From assembly GCA_947475895.1 (NCBI GenBank), contig CANJMF010000003.1, positions 186,001 through 250,000 on the forward strand: 64,000 nucleotides of DNA, in the 5' to 3' direction. Source of the stretch: Fidelibacterota bacterium (GTDB lineage Bacteria; Pseudomonadota; Alphaproteobacteria; Rhodospirillales; Rhodospirillaceae). Shown here piece by piece: positions 18,867 through 27,145 of this stretch. Each line of letters opens with the position of its first letter. Within the stretch, counting starts at the first letter, position 1. The notes beneath the pieces are model-generated. The model saw only the letters and a list, made by a program, of their open reading frames with translations, was not told the origin of the DNA and ran no database searches. A program made the translations under genes and the position numbers.

Positions 18867-20681
18867 TTATTGTGCGCTGATTTCCTCGCGCAGGATTTCC
18901 AGTTCCAGCCATTCTTCTTCCGCCGTTGCTAATTCGCTGGCGGCAGCTTCCAGCGCGGCGCTGGTTGTGGCGAAGCCTTTCGGGTCGCGGCTATAGAACG
19001 CCGGATCATCCATCTTCCTTTGAGCGGCGGCGATGTCTTTGCGCAGCTTGGCGATGCGGGCCGGCAGGGTTTCCAGCGCGTGCTTTTGCTTGAAGCTCAG
19101 TTTTTGCTTCGAGGCGGAAGGTGCTGCTGCTTGCGGCGCTTTCTCTTTGCGCGGTTCAAGTGCTCGCGCCTCGTTCGCGCGCGCGGTCACGCCTTCGCCG
19201 CGCTGGGCGACCATGTCCGAGTAGCCGCCCGCATACACGGTCCACTTGCCGTCGTCTTCGAACGTGATGACAGCGGTAGCGACGCGGTCCAGGAAATCGC
19301 GGTCGTGGCTGACCAGCAAAACCGGGCCGTCGTAGTTCGTCAGCATTTCCTGCAGCAAATCGAGGGTCTCAAGATCGAGATCGTTGGTGGGCTCGTCGAG
19401 GACCAGGAAGTTCGAAGGCCGCGCCAGCGCGCGCGCGAGCATCAAGCGTCCACGCTCTCCGCCTGACAAAACGCTCACGGGCGTGTTCGCCTGCTCCGGC
19501 GTGAACAGAAAATCCTTCAGGTAACCGATGACATGGCGCGATACACCTGCCGCCTGCACCTGATCCCCGGTTGTGCCCGTCAGTGTTTCCTTCACCGACA
19601 AGCGCGTGTCCAAGCTTTCGCGCTTCTGGTCGATGGTGACGATGTCGAGATTAACGCCCAACTTCACGGTGCCTTCGTCGGGCGCGAGATCGCCGGTCAA
19701 AAGCCGCAGTAATGTGGTCTTGCCGGCGCCGTTAGGCCCGATGATGCCGATACGGTCGCCGCGCATCATGCGGAAGGTGAAATCCTTCACGATGGCGCGG
19801 TCACCGTAGGATTTGGAAATCTTGACCGCCTCGACCACCAGCTTCGGCGTGGCACCCGTTGTGGTGGCGACCATATCGGCCATGCCCAACGCGCCACGAT
19901 ACTCGCGCCGTTCCTGGCGCAGCGTGTGAAGATCGCCCAGGCGCTTCTGATTGCGTTTGCGCCGGCCGCTAACGCCGTAGCGCACCCAGTCTTCTTCCCG
20001 CGCGATTTTGCGGTCGACCTTGTGGCGCTCCAGTTCTTCTTGCTCCAGCACCGTATCGCGCCACGCTTCGAATTCGCCAAAGCCGCGATCTAACCGCCGC
20101 GCCTGGCCCCGATCTAGCCACACCGTGGCCCGCGACAGGTTGGAAAGAAAGCGCCGGTCGTGGCTCACCATGACGATGGTCGAGCGCAATCCGCTCAATT
20201 CTGTTTCGAGCCATTCAATGGCGGGCAGGTCCAGGTGGTTGGTCGGCTCGTCCAGCAGCAGGATATCGGGCTCCGTCGCCATCACGCGGGCGAGCGCCGC
20301 GCGCCGCGCTTCGCCGCCCGAGATCGTGCGCGGATCTTCCGCACCCGTCAGTCCAAGCCGTTCCAACAGGTAGCGTCCGCGATAGGAATCGTCGTGCTCG
20401 CCGAACGCTTCTTCGACGTAGGCCAGCGTGGTCGAATAGGCGCGTAAATCCGGCTCCTGCGGCAGGTATTGCACCGACACGCCCTGTTGCACCGTGCGTT
20501 CGCCGCCATCGGCCTCCAAGACACCCGCTGCGATCTTCAAAAGCGTCGACTTGCCCGAGCCGTTACGCCCCACCAGGCAGATGCGCTCGCGGGCGCCCAC
20601 AAACAACTCGGCGCCGTCAAGAATCGGCGCGCCGCCGAAGCCCAAACGGATATCTTTAAGAACGAGAAGGGGGGCTGCCAT
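18867..20681 (-). CDS. uup: ABC-F family ATPase, Uup-like
   Basis: A soluble 604-residue twin-ATPase without membrane helices. It has two Walker A motifs (VGRNGSGKST near residue 40; GPNGAGKTT near 320), two signature motifs (ISGGEARRAALAR; LSGGERGRLMLAR) and two Walker B motifs ending in DEPTNHLDL and DEPTNDLDL, the ABC-F hallmarks. The C-terminus from about residue 535 is a predicted coiled coil (KQKLSFKQKHALETLPARI), as in Uup, which in E. coli acts on ribosomes or branched DNA structures. The gene is single, convergent with the S1/P1 nuclease and divergent from the small membrane gene at 20932. Confidence 0.92.
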   Translation of the reverse strand: MAAPLLVLKDIRLGFGGAPILDGAELFVGARERICLVGRNGSGKSTLLKIAAGVLEADGGERTVQQGVSVQYLPQEPDLRAYSTTLAYVEEAFGEHDDSYRGRYLLERLGLTGAEDPRTISGGEARRAALARVMATEPDILLLDEPTNHLDLPAIEWLETELSGLRSTIVMVSHDRRFLSNLSRATVWLDRGQARRLDRGFGEFEAWRDTVLEQEELERHKVDRKIAREEDWVRYGVSGRRKRNQKRLGDLHTLRQERREYRGALGMADMVATTTGATPKLVVEAVKISKSYGDRAIVKDFTFRMMRGDRIGIIGPNGAGKTTLLRLLTGDLAPDEGTVKLGVNLDIVTIDQKRESLDTRLSVKETLTGTTGDQVQAAGVSRHVIGYLKDFLFTPEQANTPVSVLSGGERGRLMLARALARPSNFLVLDEPTNDLDLETLDLLQEMLTNYDGPVLLVSHDRDFLDRVATAVITFEDDGKWTVYAGGYSDMVAQRGEGVTARANEARALEPRKEKAPQAAAPSASKQKLSFKQKHALETLPARIAKLRKDIAAAQRKMDDPAFYSRDPKGFATTSAALEAAASELATAEEEWLELEILREEISAQ

Positions 20682-20931
20682 TTAAGGCCCGCCCAGGCGG
20701 CAACATGTCATGGCGCAGCTTATAGACCGGCCCCGCGAAGGGGCGCAAACCGCACAGTCGCTCCAATTCCGGCCAAAAGCGCGGTTTTTGAAAACGCGCA
20801 CGAAAATCCCCGTGCACACCGCACGTACAAGCCCGCCGTGAAATGCCCCCGAAATGCCCTAAAGCTGACCCACGGCGACCTGAATCCCAGGGTTGTATGT
20901 ACGTGCTTCATCCGTAGTAAGGCTCCGCACC

Positions 20932-21057
20932 ATGGCTGACAAATTCGACCACTTCTTCGACGTTTACGAACGCATCGTACCGGCCTGGTTTCTGGACGCC
21001 GCCGCCGCCGTGGCGACCTTCGGGCTCTTTTCCTGGATCGTCTTCCAAATCGTCTAA
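20932..21057 (+). CDS. 41-residue single-span membrane microprotein
   Basis: ATG at 20932 to TAA at 21055-21057 encodes 41 residues. The N-terminal half is charged/aromatic (MADKFDHFFDVYERIVPAWF) and the C-terminal half is one hydrophobic helix (AAAAVATFGLFSWIVFQIV). AAGG lies about 10 bases upstream. It precedes the secreted-protein gene at 21080 by 22 bases on the same strand. I do not recognise a family; single-span proteins of this size often stabilise a membrane complex. Coding status rests on the clean start, the membrane-like pattern and the position. Confidence 0.55.
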   Translation: MADKFDHFFDVYERIVPAWFLDAAAAVATFGLFSWIVFQIV

Positions 21058-21079
21058 AGTTCGCGTACCACACAGGGGC

Positions 21080-21472
21080 ATGTCGCTCCGCCGGTTAGCT
21101 TTTTTCCTCGCCTTGCTGTTCACGCCGCACGCCTTTGCGGCCACCCCGCCCGTATATGCACTGCCTGCCCTCGGCGATGACCTCAATGGAATTTGGGAGG
21201 GATCGTTCGAGGGGTCCGGCATGGGTCTCGACATCGCCTTCACCGTCAAATCCGCCGGCGACAAGTCTGTCGTGACCGTCGATCTTCTCGACGACACACA
21301 CGGCATTCCAGCGTCGGCTGCAACCCGCACCGGTCTTACCGTTCGATTCGAGCTGAAAGACATCGCCGGCAGCTTCGAAGGTGCACTCACGTCGGACGGG
21401 GAAGCGCTTCAAGGCACATGGATTCAAGCCGGCCGGCGCATTCCCCTCTCGCTACGTAAGCGCGTCCGCTAG
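21080..21472 (+). CDS. Small secreted beta-barrel-like protein
   Basis: A 130-residue protein with a signal peptide (MSLRRLAFFLALLFTPHAFA, cleavage after about residue 20). The mature part reads as alternating strands, starting LNGIWEGSFEGSGMGLDIAF and containing VTVDLLDDTHGIPAS, LTVRFELKDIAGSFEGAL and LQGTWIQAGRRIPLSLRK. This pattern resembles the lipocalin-like N-terminal domain seen fused to some secreted alpha/beta hydrolases (GxWxG ... GIP ... GSFEG ... GTWxQ). Here the hydrolase part is absent, so the domain stands alone. Function is unknown; binding of a small hydrophobic ligand is a guess. Confidence 0.7.
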   Translation: MSLRRLAFFLALLFTPHAFAATPPVYALPALGDDLNGIWEGSFEGSGMGLDIAFTVKSAGDKSVVTVDLLDDTHGIPASAATRTGLTVRFELKDIAGSFEGALTSDGEALQGTWIQAGRRIPLSLRKRVR

Positions 21473-21493
21473 CCGGCGCACGCTCCGCGCGAA

Positions 21494-21510
21494 GAATTTT
21501 CCAAAAATTC
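21494..21510. promoter_or_regulatory. AT-rich dyad upstream of degP
   Basis: GAATTTT and AAAATTC form perfect 7-base arms around CCA, 22 bases after the stop of the secreted-protein gene and about 200 bases before degP. It could be a protein-binding dyad or a weak terminator; no T-run follows the hairpin. The rest of 21473-21706 shows no gene. Confidence 0.25.
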
Positions 21511-21706
21511 GCCATCGGGATTACGTCGCTGTTAGCGCGGTTACAACGCTGTCAGCCACCATTGATCGTTGTACGCGTTCAGCCAAAATCGCCCGCACAT
21601 CCGCAGCCAATGTGGGGCCAGAAAAAACCCTCATCCGACCGCGGTCGAGCGCCGTCTCCGATCCGTGGGGAGCTCCGACGCCCGCGAACTTTATGAAAAG
21701 GGCTGA

Positions 21707-23146
21707 ATGAACATGACATTGCGTTTCTCAAAGGCGTTACCCGCCGCGGCGGGCTTGGCGTTAATCCTGGCCGCTCCTCAAACCGTTATTCCGTTCGCGC
21801 GCGCCGAAAGCGCGTCTGCGGCGCTGTTGCAAAATTCCATTCCCTCGCTTGCACCCATCATCGAACGCGTCTCGCCCGCCGTGGTGAACATCTCGGTGAA
21901 GGTGAAAGCGAAAGGCGAACCGGCCATCGCGCAAAACCAGATCCCAAAAGAATTCCGCCGCTTCTTCGAAAACCCGAATGCTGACGGCGACGACGACGAC
22001 AATCAGCCGGCGGCGCGTCCGCGTCCGCGCGAACGGGGCGCCATGGGTTCGGGCGTCATCGTTGACGCCAAGAAAGGCTACGTCATCACCAACCATCACG
22101 TGATCGACGATGCGTCCGAGATCACCGTGACCTTGAAAGACCGCCGCGAATTCACGGCCAAACTCGTCGGCAGCGACGAAGGCACCGATGTGGCCTTGCT
22201 TCAGATCGAAGCCAAAGACCTCGTCCAGCTTCCGACGGGAGACTCGAGTGCTTTGAAAGTCGGCGATTACGTTATCGCGGTCGGCAATCCCTTCGGATTG
22301 GGTCAAACCGTCACGTCGGGCATCGTGTCGGCCCTCGGCCGTTCGAGCCTGAATATCGAAGGGTTTGAAGATTTCATCCAAACCGACGCGTCCATCAATC
22401 CCGGCAACTCGGGCGGCGCGCTCATCAACTTGAAAGGCGAACTCATCGGCATCAATACCGCCATCATTGGCCCCTCGGGCGGTAACGTCGGCATAGGCTT
22501 TGCGATCCCGACCACGATGTTCGAACAGGTCACGGCGCAGCTGGCGAAATACGGCGAAGTTAAACGCGGCCGTCTCGGCGTGCAGATCCAAGACCTAACG
22601 CCCGAACTCGCCAAGAACCTCGGCGTCTCGCAAGAGTACGGCGCGGTCATCGGTAAGATCGAAAAAGACTCACCCGCCGATCATGGCGGCTTAAAAACCG
22701 GCGACGTGGTCATCGCGGTCAATGACAGGGCGCTCGTCGGCTCGGCCGATCTGCGCAATCGCATTGGCCTTATGACCGTCGGCACGGAAGCGCATCTCAC
22801 TGTTTTGCGTGACGGTAACAAGAAGAACCTGAATGTCACTGTCGGCAAGTTGCCAACCGAACAGAAGGTTGCGACCGCCGTATCCGAACGGCCGACGCTG
22901 GAAGGCGCTTCCTTCTCAACGGTCACGCTCGCGGACTCGAAAGGCGGCAAGGGTGTGCGCATCACCAACGTGGCGCGCAATAGCCCGGCCTATCAGCTCG
23001 GCCTGCGTGCCAACGACTTGATTATCGCGGTCAACCGCACGTCGGTGAAGAACATGGAAGATTTCAACAACGTCCTGAAGGATTCCAAGCGCCAGGCAGC
23101 CTTGTTCATTAAACGCGGCGACGAAGACCTTCTGGTCATCGTCTAA
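21707..23146 (+). CDS. degP: Periplasmic serine protease/chaperone of the DegP/HtrA (Do) family
   Basis: DegP-type proteases degrade or refold misfolded envelope proteins. The 479-residue protein has a signal sequence (about residues 1-33), a trypsin-like domain with catalytic H131 (TNHHVID), D161 (EGTDVALL) and S235 (INPGNSGGAL), and two PDZ domains (about 285-375 and 395-479; the first contains RLGVQIQDL, the second GVRITNVARNSPAYQLGLR). A charged linker (NADGDDDDNQ) lies in the LA-loop region before the catalytic histidine. AAAAGGG lies upstream of the ATG at 21707; a second ATG at 21713 is possible. A strong terminator follows at 23176. No adjacent rseA/rpoE-like gene is visible, so the stress regulator is unknown. 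Confidence 0.95.
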   Translation: MNMTLRFSKALPAAAGLALILAAPQTVIPFARAESASAALLQNSIPSLAPIIERVSPAVVNISVKVKAKGEPAIAQNQIPKEFRRFFENPNADGDDDDNQPAARPRPRERGAMGSGVIVDAKKGYVITNHHVIDDASEITVTLKDRREFTAKLVGSDEGTDVALLQIEAKDLVQLPTGDSSALKVGDYVIAVGNPFGLGQTVTSGIVSALGRSSLNIEGFEDFIQTDASINPGNSGGALINLKGELIGINTAIIGPSGGNVGIGFAIPTTMFEQVTAQLAKYGEVKRGRLGVQIQDLTPELAKNLGVSQEYGAVIGKIEKDSPADHGGLKTGDVVIAVNDRALVGSADLRNRIGLMTVGTEAHLTVLRDGNKKNLNVTVGKLPTEQKVATAVSERPTLEGASFSTVTLADSKGGKGVRITNVARNSPAYQLGLRANDLIIAVNRTSVKNMEDFNNVLKDSKRQAALFIKRGDEDLLVIV

Positions 23147-23175
23147 CTTAAGAAATCCTCCCCGGAGATCACTCA

Positions 23176-23207
23176 CCGGCGCCACCTCAGGTGGCGTCGG
23201 TTTTTTT
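23176..23207 (+). terminator. Intrinsic terminator after degP
   Basis: An 11-base-pair stem (CCGGCGCCACC with GGTGGCGTCGG, one G-U pair) and TCA loop are followed by seven T residues. It ends the degP transcript 30 bases after its stop. Confidence 0.9.
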
Positions 23208-23279
23208 ACGCACAAATCTTTCAGAACTACATGCCCTGTGCGGCGTTCTCTCTTTGCTGGGCGCGCCAGGAGATTTGTT

Positions 23280-23801
23280 ATGAAACGAACAGTGTCGTTC
23301 TTTGCTGGCTTATCGCTGCTCGTCTTGGCGATTCCCGCACAAGCCCAAGACCTCACCACCGACATCAATTGGAATCAGTGCAAAGACATCGTGGCGGCAA
23401 ATGCCATCGCCGGTTGCACGACCGTTATTACATCGGGCAATGAGTCGCTTCTTAGTTTAGCGGTCGCCTTTAATTTGCGCGGAAACGCCTATTTGCGTGA
23501 CGGCCAATTCGAACGCGCGGCCGCCGACTATCGGCAATCCTCGCGCTTCGATGATGGGCGTGTGGACCCGGTATTTGGCTACGGTTTGGCGCTCTATGCG
23601 CAAGGCCGTTACGGGCAAGCGCTGGACGTCTTCAACGTCGCGATTGAACGCAATCCGCGCTACGCCGAAGCGATCTATGGGCGCGGCCTTGCAAAGCGCG
23701 CTATGGGTTACAGAGAAGAAGCGAACGATGATTTCGCGAACGCACGCAATGTCAGCAGCAGCGTAACGCGCACATTGGTCGAATTGGGTGTGAAACCCTA
23801 G
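23280..23801 (+). CDS. Secreted TPR-repeat protein
   Basis: A 173-residue protein with a signal peptide (MKRTVSFFAGLSLLVLAIPAQAQ). The mature part has a short cysteine-containing stretch (NWNQCKDIVAANAIAGCTTVI, two cysteines) and then three TPR-like units (NLRGNAYLRDGQFERAAADY, GYGLALYAQGRYGQALDVF and GRGLAKRAMGYREEANDDF). Such small periplasmic TPR proteins are common in Alphaproteobacteria and probably hold partners together; the partner here is unknown. The ATG at 23280 has AGGAG 7 bases upstream. The last 4 bases overlap the end of the convergent HpnL-like gene. Confidence 0.85.
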   Translation: MKRTVSFFAGLSLLVLAIPAQAQDLTTDINWNQCKDIVAANAIAGCTTVITSGNESLLSLAVAFNLRGNAYLRDGQFERAAADYRQSSRFDDGRVDPVFGYGLALYAQGRYGQALDVFNVAIERNPRYAEAIYGRGLAKRAMGYREEANDDFANARNVSSSVTRTLVELGVKP

Positions 23802-24793
23802 CTCGCCTTCGCTGGATCGGAGCCTTTAAATCCGGTCCAGCCCCCGAGGCCGATGCCGATGACGGCCCAAAGCAACTCACGGCCGCGCCGTACCAGCGCC
23901 GCCGCTAAGCCCATATCGGGCGAGCCGGTGAGCGCGGTTGCGATCAGTGCGATGGCGCCGTCCTGCGCGCCGAGATGGCCGGGAATAAAGAAGGTCGCCG
24001 AACGGACTAAGACTATGACCGTCTCCGCGATCCAAGCGTCGGCGAACGAAATCGCATGGCCGAGGAAATAAAAGATTAAATACATTTCGAGGCCGCCCGC
24101 GACCCACACCAGGAATGACAAGACAAACGCGCCGGTGAGCTGAAGCGGCGAACGGCGCACGATGTGAAACAAGTGCTCCTCGATGTCCTTGAGGACGATG
24201 AGGACCTTCGCAAGCTTGGCACCCCAGCGCGAGCGCGCCAATCGTTGCTCGATGAGCACAAGCGTGCGCAAGTGCAGCAATACCAATATCAACAGCATGA
24301 ACACCGTGATGATGGCGGTGGCCGCGACGATGGCTGTTTCCACCGCAGGCGGAAGCAGGCCGCGTCCCATGAGCAGCACGACGCCGATAATGGCGTAGGG
24401 CACTTCAGCCAAGCTGTTGACCGTCTGCGCCAGCAAGATCGACGCCGTGCCTTCGCTGTAAGACACATTGTAGCGGCGGTTGAGCGTGATGGCCTTTAAG
24501 GGCTCGCCGCCCAATGATCCGAACGGCGCTAAGATATTGACCGCTTCGCCGACCAACTGCGCGACCCACAGGCGCGCGAGCCAGGTTCCGTTGAAGGCGA
24601 GGCTGCGAAACAGCAACAGCCACGCGCCAACATCGGCGCTGAAGCCGATCAGGAATACGATATTGATAACGATGATGCCGGTGATGCCCAGGCGCCGTAC
24701 ATGTTCGCCGACAGCCGCAAGATCGGTGGTCGACAGCAGCCACGCCAAAAGCGCGACACCCGCAAGCAGCGCAATGAGCTTAAGAAGCTTCAC
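23798..24793 (-). CDS. Flippase-like integral membrane protein (LPG synthase TM / HpnL-like)
   Basis: A 331-residue protein with about eight hydrophobic helices, matching the membrane domain of lysylphosphatidylglycerol synthases without the catalytic domain (UPF0104; HpnL belongs here). Recognisable parts are VAQLVGEAVNILAPFGSLGGEPLKA and the end segment HLGAQDGAIALIATALTGSPDMGLAAALVRRGRELLWAVIG, broken across the usual family positions. Members are thought to help move lipid head groups or lipids across the inner membrane. The start is a GTG overlapping the epimerase stop (GTGA), and the order GT21-epimerase-HpnL-like forms a coupled operon. A role in exporting a glycosylated hopanoid or sphingolipid is inferred from the context. 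Confidence 0.82.
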   Translation of the reverse strand: MKLLKLIALLAGVALLAWLLSTTDLAAVGEHVRRLGITGIIVINIVFLIGFSADVGAWLLLFRSLAFNGTWLARLWVAQLVGEAVNILAPFGSLGGEPLKAITLNRRYNVSYSEGTASILLAQTVNSLAEVPYAIIGVVLLMGRGLLPPAVETAIVAATAIITVFMLLILVLLHLRTLVLIEQRLARSRWGAKLAKVLIVLKDIEEHLFHIVRRSPLQLTGAFVLSFLVWVAGGLEMYLIFYFLGHAISFADAWIAETVIVLVRSATFFIPGHLGAQDGAIALIATALTGSPDMGLAAALVRRGRELLWAVIGIGLGGWTGFKGSDPAKAS

Positions 24794-25797
24794 GGACTCG
24801 CGTGTTTCAGGGGTGCGGGCGGACGGGCGGTTTTGGTTTGCGTGCGCACCCAGGCCAACGTCTCGGCTAGGCCCTCGCGCAAGCCGACTTTCGGATGGAA
24901 GTCCAAAAGCTCCACGGCTTTGTCCATGGTTGTGACCGAGCGGCGAATATCGCCGGCGCGCGGCGGCTCGTGTTTGACGGGCGCCGACGATCCCGCGAGG
25001 TCTAAGATCGTGCGCGTGAGGGTGTTGATGCTGACCTCAACGCCCGTTCCAATATTGATGATCGCGCTATTGCCCTTATCGCTCATCAGCGATTCCGCGA
25101 ATACTTCGGCAACGTCGCTCACGTAGACAAAGTCACGGGTTTGTTCGCCGTCGTCGAAAATGGTGATGGGTTGATTGGTGACGGCGCGATCCAGGAAGAT
25201 TGAGATCACACCTGAGTACCAGCTCTTGGGATCCTGGCGCGGGCCATAGACATTCATAAAGCGCAGCGCCGTGAAGGTCAGGCCGAAGATACGCGCGTAA
25301 TAATCGAGGAAAAATTCCGCCGCCAGCTTGTCGATTCCATAAGGCGACGCGGGCCGCGCACGCGACTCTTCGTTCACCGGCACCGGCGCGTCGTCGTCGT
25401 ACACGGCCGAGGAGGACGCGAATACCAGCTTGGCCACTTTGTTGTGGCGGGCGTATTCCAAAATGCGCGCGGTTCCGCCCAAGTTGACGGCGATATCGGT
25501 TGCGGGATCGTCCACGGAAATCGGCACGGCGGTTTGCGCGGCGAAGTGCGCAATGCGATCGATGGGGCCGAAACGCTTAGCCGCTTTGCTCAAAAGCCCT
25601 TTGACGTCACCGGTCACGTCGCCGTGGATGAATTGGAACCGTTGTTGGTTCTCTAATTGCGAAATGTTGGCGCGGTAACCGGTGGACAGATTATCGAGCA
25701 CTGTCACGAAGCATCCGCGCTTGAGGAGGACGTCGGCCGTATGGCTGCCGATGAAGCCGGCGCCGCCGGTAACAAGAACGTGAGGATGATCGGTCAT
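24790..25797 (-). CDS. NAD-dependent sugar epimerase/dehydratase (extended SDR)
   Basis: A 335-residue Rossmann-fold enzyme of the UDP-glucose 4-epimerase/dTDP-glucose dehydratase superfamily. It has the NAD-binding TGGAGFIGSH near residue 10, the catalytic serine region VFASSSAVYDDD, YGIDK (YxxxK) and FMNVYGPRQDP, followed by DFVYVSDVAEVF. It would act on a nucleotide sugar in the cytoplasm. The ATG at 25797 overlaps the stop of the GT21 gene (ATGA), and its own stop overlaps the next gene. It therefore probably prepares the donor sugar for the neighbouring glycosyltransferase. The specific reaction is not readable. It is distinct from hpnA at 44.5 kb. Confidence 0.9.
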   Translation of the reverse strand: MTDHPHVLVTGGAGFIGSHTADVLLKRGCFVTVLDNLSTGYRANISQLENQQRFQFIHGDVTGDVKGLLSKAAKRFGPIDRIAHFAAQTAVPISVDDPATDIAVNLGGTARILEYARHNKVAKLVFASSSAVYDDDAPVPVNEESRARPASPYGIDKLAAEFFLDYYARIFGLTFTALRFMNVYGPRQDPKSWYSGVISIFLDRAVTNQPITIFDDGEQTRDFVYVSDVAEVFAESLMSDKGNSAIINIGTGVEVSINTLTRTILDLAGSSAPVKHEPPRAGDIRRSVTTMDKAVELLDFHPKVGLREGLAETLAWVRTQTKTARPPAPLKHASP

Positions 25798-26978
25798 GAG
25801 GCTATCGAGTTCGAGGCTGTGGTGTTGTCGACGTCGCGGGGCACGATCCGCCCGTCCTTCGTAAGGCCGAACGTGTGCCCGCGCCAGACAAAGGTGCGGC
25901 GCGTCAGGGCAATGTACCACGACACCAGGGCGAATAGATCGCGCACGGGCAATAACCAAAGCGCTGCAATGCCTTCGCGATCTTTCAAGGTTCCGGCCGA
26001 AGTCACGGCGGCGCTAGCCAGGCGAATGCCCAAAGCTGCCAGCAGCACCAGGACGCCGGCCGGATCGAATCCGCGGATGAGCGCGAAGATCAGCGCGAAC
26101 GGCACCGCGCGGGTCAGGATCGTCAGCGCAAAGCCGATGGGGTTGGCAGCCCAGGTGTTTTGGTCCCAATAGATCTGGTGATGCCACCAACTGTTAAAGT
26201 TGGGGTAGTCGGCCACCAGTTCGATGACGTGGGGCACCAGCACCATGCGCTTGCCGAGTTTGATCAAGCGCCGGCCCAGTTCGTAGTCCTCGACGAGATA
26301 CGCACCCAAGTCCGCCATGCCGCCGGTCGCTTCGAGATCGGCGCGCCGGAACGCGACGGTGGCGCCGATGAGAAAATCCGAAATGCCCGTGACGTAAGCG
26401 AAGATCAAGCTGGGTACGAAATCGGCGTTGAGGCTGAGCAGTTCCAGCTTCTCCCACCAATAGTCGGGCTTGAAGGAGCGGTACAGCGTGCAGGCATAGC
26501 CGACGTTCGCATTTTCCAGCGGCGCGACGATGGCGCTCAGATAATCGGGCGCCAGCCGCGCATCGCTGTCGCTGATGATCAAAATCTCATGACGCGCGGC
26601 GGACAGCGCGTTGGTGAGGTTCTGCACCTTTCCGTTAAAGACCGGCGGGCTTTCCTTGATCACCAGCGTGACGAGGGTTGCGAATTCTTCCGCCAAGTGT
26701 CGCAACAAGGGCAGCGCCGGATCATCGGTGCGCTGAACCGCGAAAACGATCTGGTAAGTGGGATAGTCTTGCCGACACAGGCTAAGGAGATTCTCCTCCA
26801 AGCCCTTATCGAAACCGTAGATCGGCTTCAACACCGTCACCGGCGGGCGATATGTGCTCGACAGTCTCCGCTGCTTCATGAATCGCCGCGCGGCCCAAAC
26901 GCACAGCACGCAAAACACACTGCCGCCGATGACAGGGATGAGAAGTGCGATTTGGAGGATAGTGAAGACGAGGGCCAC
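25794..26978 (-). CDS. GT21-type membrane glycosyltransferase, HpnI-like / ceramide glucosyltransferase-like
   Basis: A 394-residue protein with one N-terminal and several C-terminal membrane helices around a GT-A domain. It shows PVTVLKPIYGFDKGLEENL, the KVQNL motif, SDSD at 136-139 for the metal and an ED pair at 230-231 (YLVEDYELGRRL). HpnI and ceramide glucosyltransferases normally carry (Q/R)xxRW next; here the corresponding stretch reads HHQIYWDQN (266-274), so the arginine is missing. The gene lies next to hpnJ, so an HpnI role (adding GlcNAc to bacteriohopanetetrol) is likely, but a ceramide or other lipid acceptor is equally open. The start is a GTG at 26978; a weak AGAG is upstream. 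It is coupled to the following epimerase. Confidence 0.8.
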   Translation of the reverse strand: MALVFTILQIALLIPVIGGSVFCVLCVWAARRFMKQRRLSSTYRPPVTVLKPIYGFDKGLEENLLSLCRQDYPTYQIVFAVQRTDDPALPLLRHLAEEFATLVTLVIKESPPVFNGKVQNLTNALSAARHEILIISDSDARLAPDYLSAIVAPLENANVGYACTLYRSFKPDYWWEKLELLSLNADFVPSLIFAYVTGISDFLIGATVAFRRADLEATGGMADLGAYLVEDYELGRRLIKLGKRMVLVPHVIELVADYPNFNSWWHHQIYWDQNTWAANPIGFALTILTRAVPFALIFALIRGFDPAGVLVLLAALGIRLASAAVTSAGTLKDREGIAALWLLPVRDLFALVSWYIALTRRTFVWRGHTFGLTKDGRIVPRDVDNTTASNSIAS

Positions 26979-26990
26979 GCAACAACTCTA

Positions 26991-27121
26991 CCGTCATCAC
27001 CGGGGTTGACCCGGTGATCCAGGGTTACGGAATACCGAATGACATGGCGAGCCACGACTTATTTTGCAGGCATCGCGCTTCGCAATCCTGGGTCCTCGGG
27101 ACAAGCCCGAGGACGACAGGG
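26991..27121. repeat. Intergenic palindromic repeat element (two hairpin arms)
   Basis: Left arm 26991-27026 contains ATCACCGGG-GTTGA-CCCGGTGAT, a perfect 9-base-pair hairpin. Right arm 27084-27121 contains GTCCTCGGG-ACAAG-CCCGAGGAC, also perfect. The two arms are imperfect inverted copies of each other (CCGTCATC...CGGG-TTGACCCG...GATCCAGGGTT against the complement of the right arm), so the whole could fold into one long structure. The sequence style (GTCATCCCCGGGCTTGTCCCGGGGATCCAGG-like) is typical of dispersed intergenic repeats in Alphaproteobacteria. It lies between the hpnJ stop and the GT21 start, 12 bases from the latter. Confidence 0.75.
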
Positions 27122-27145
27122 CTTATATTACAGCCGGTGTGCTTA

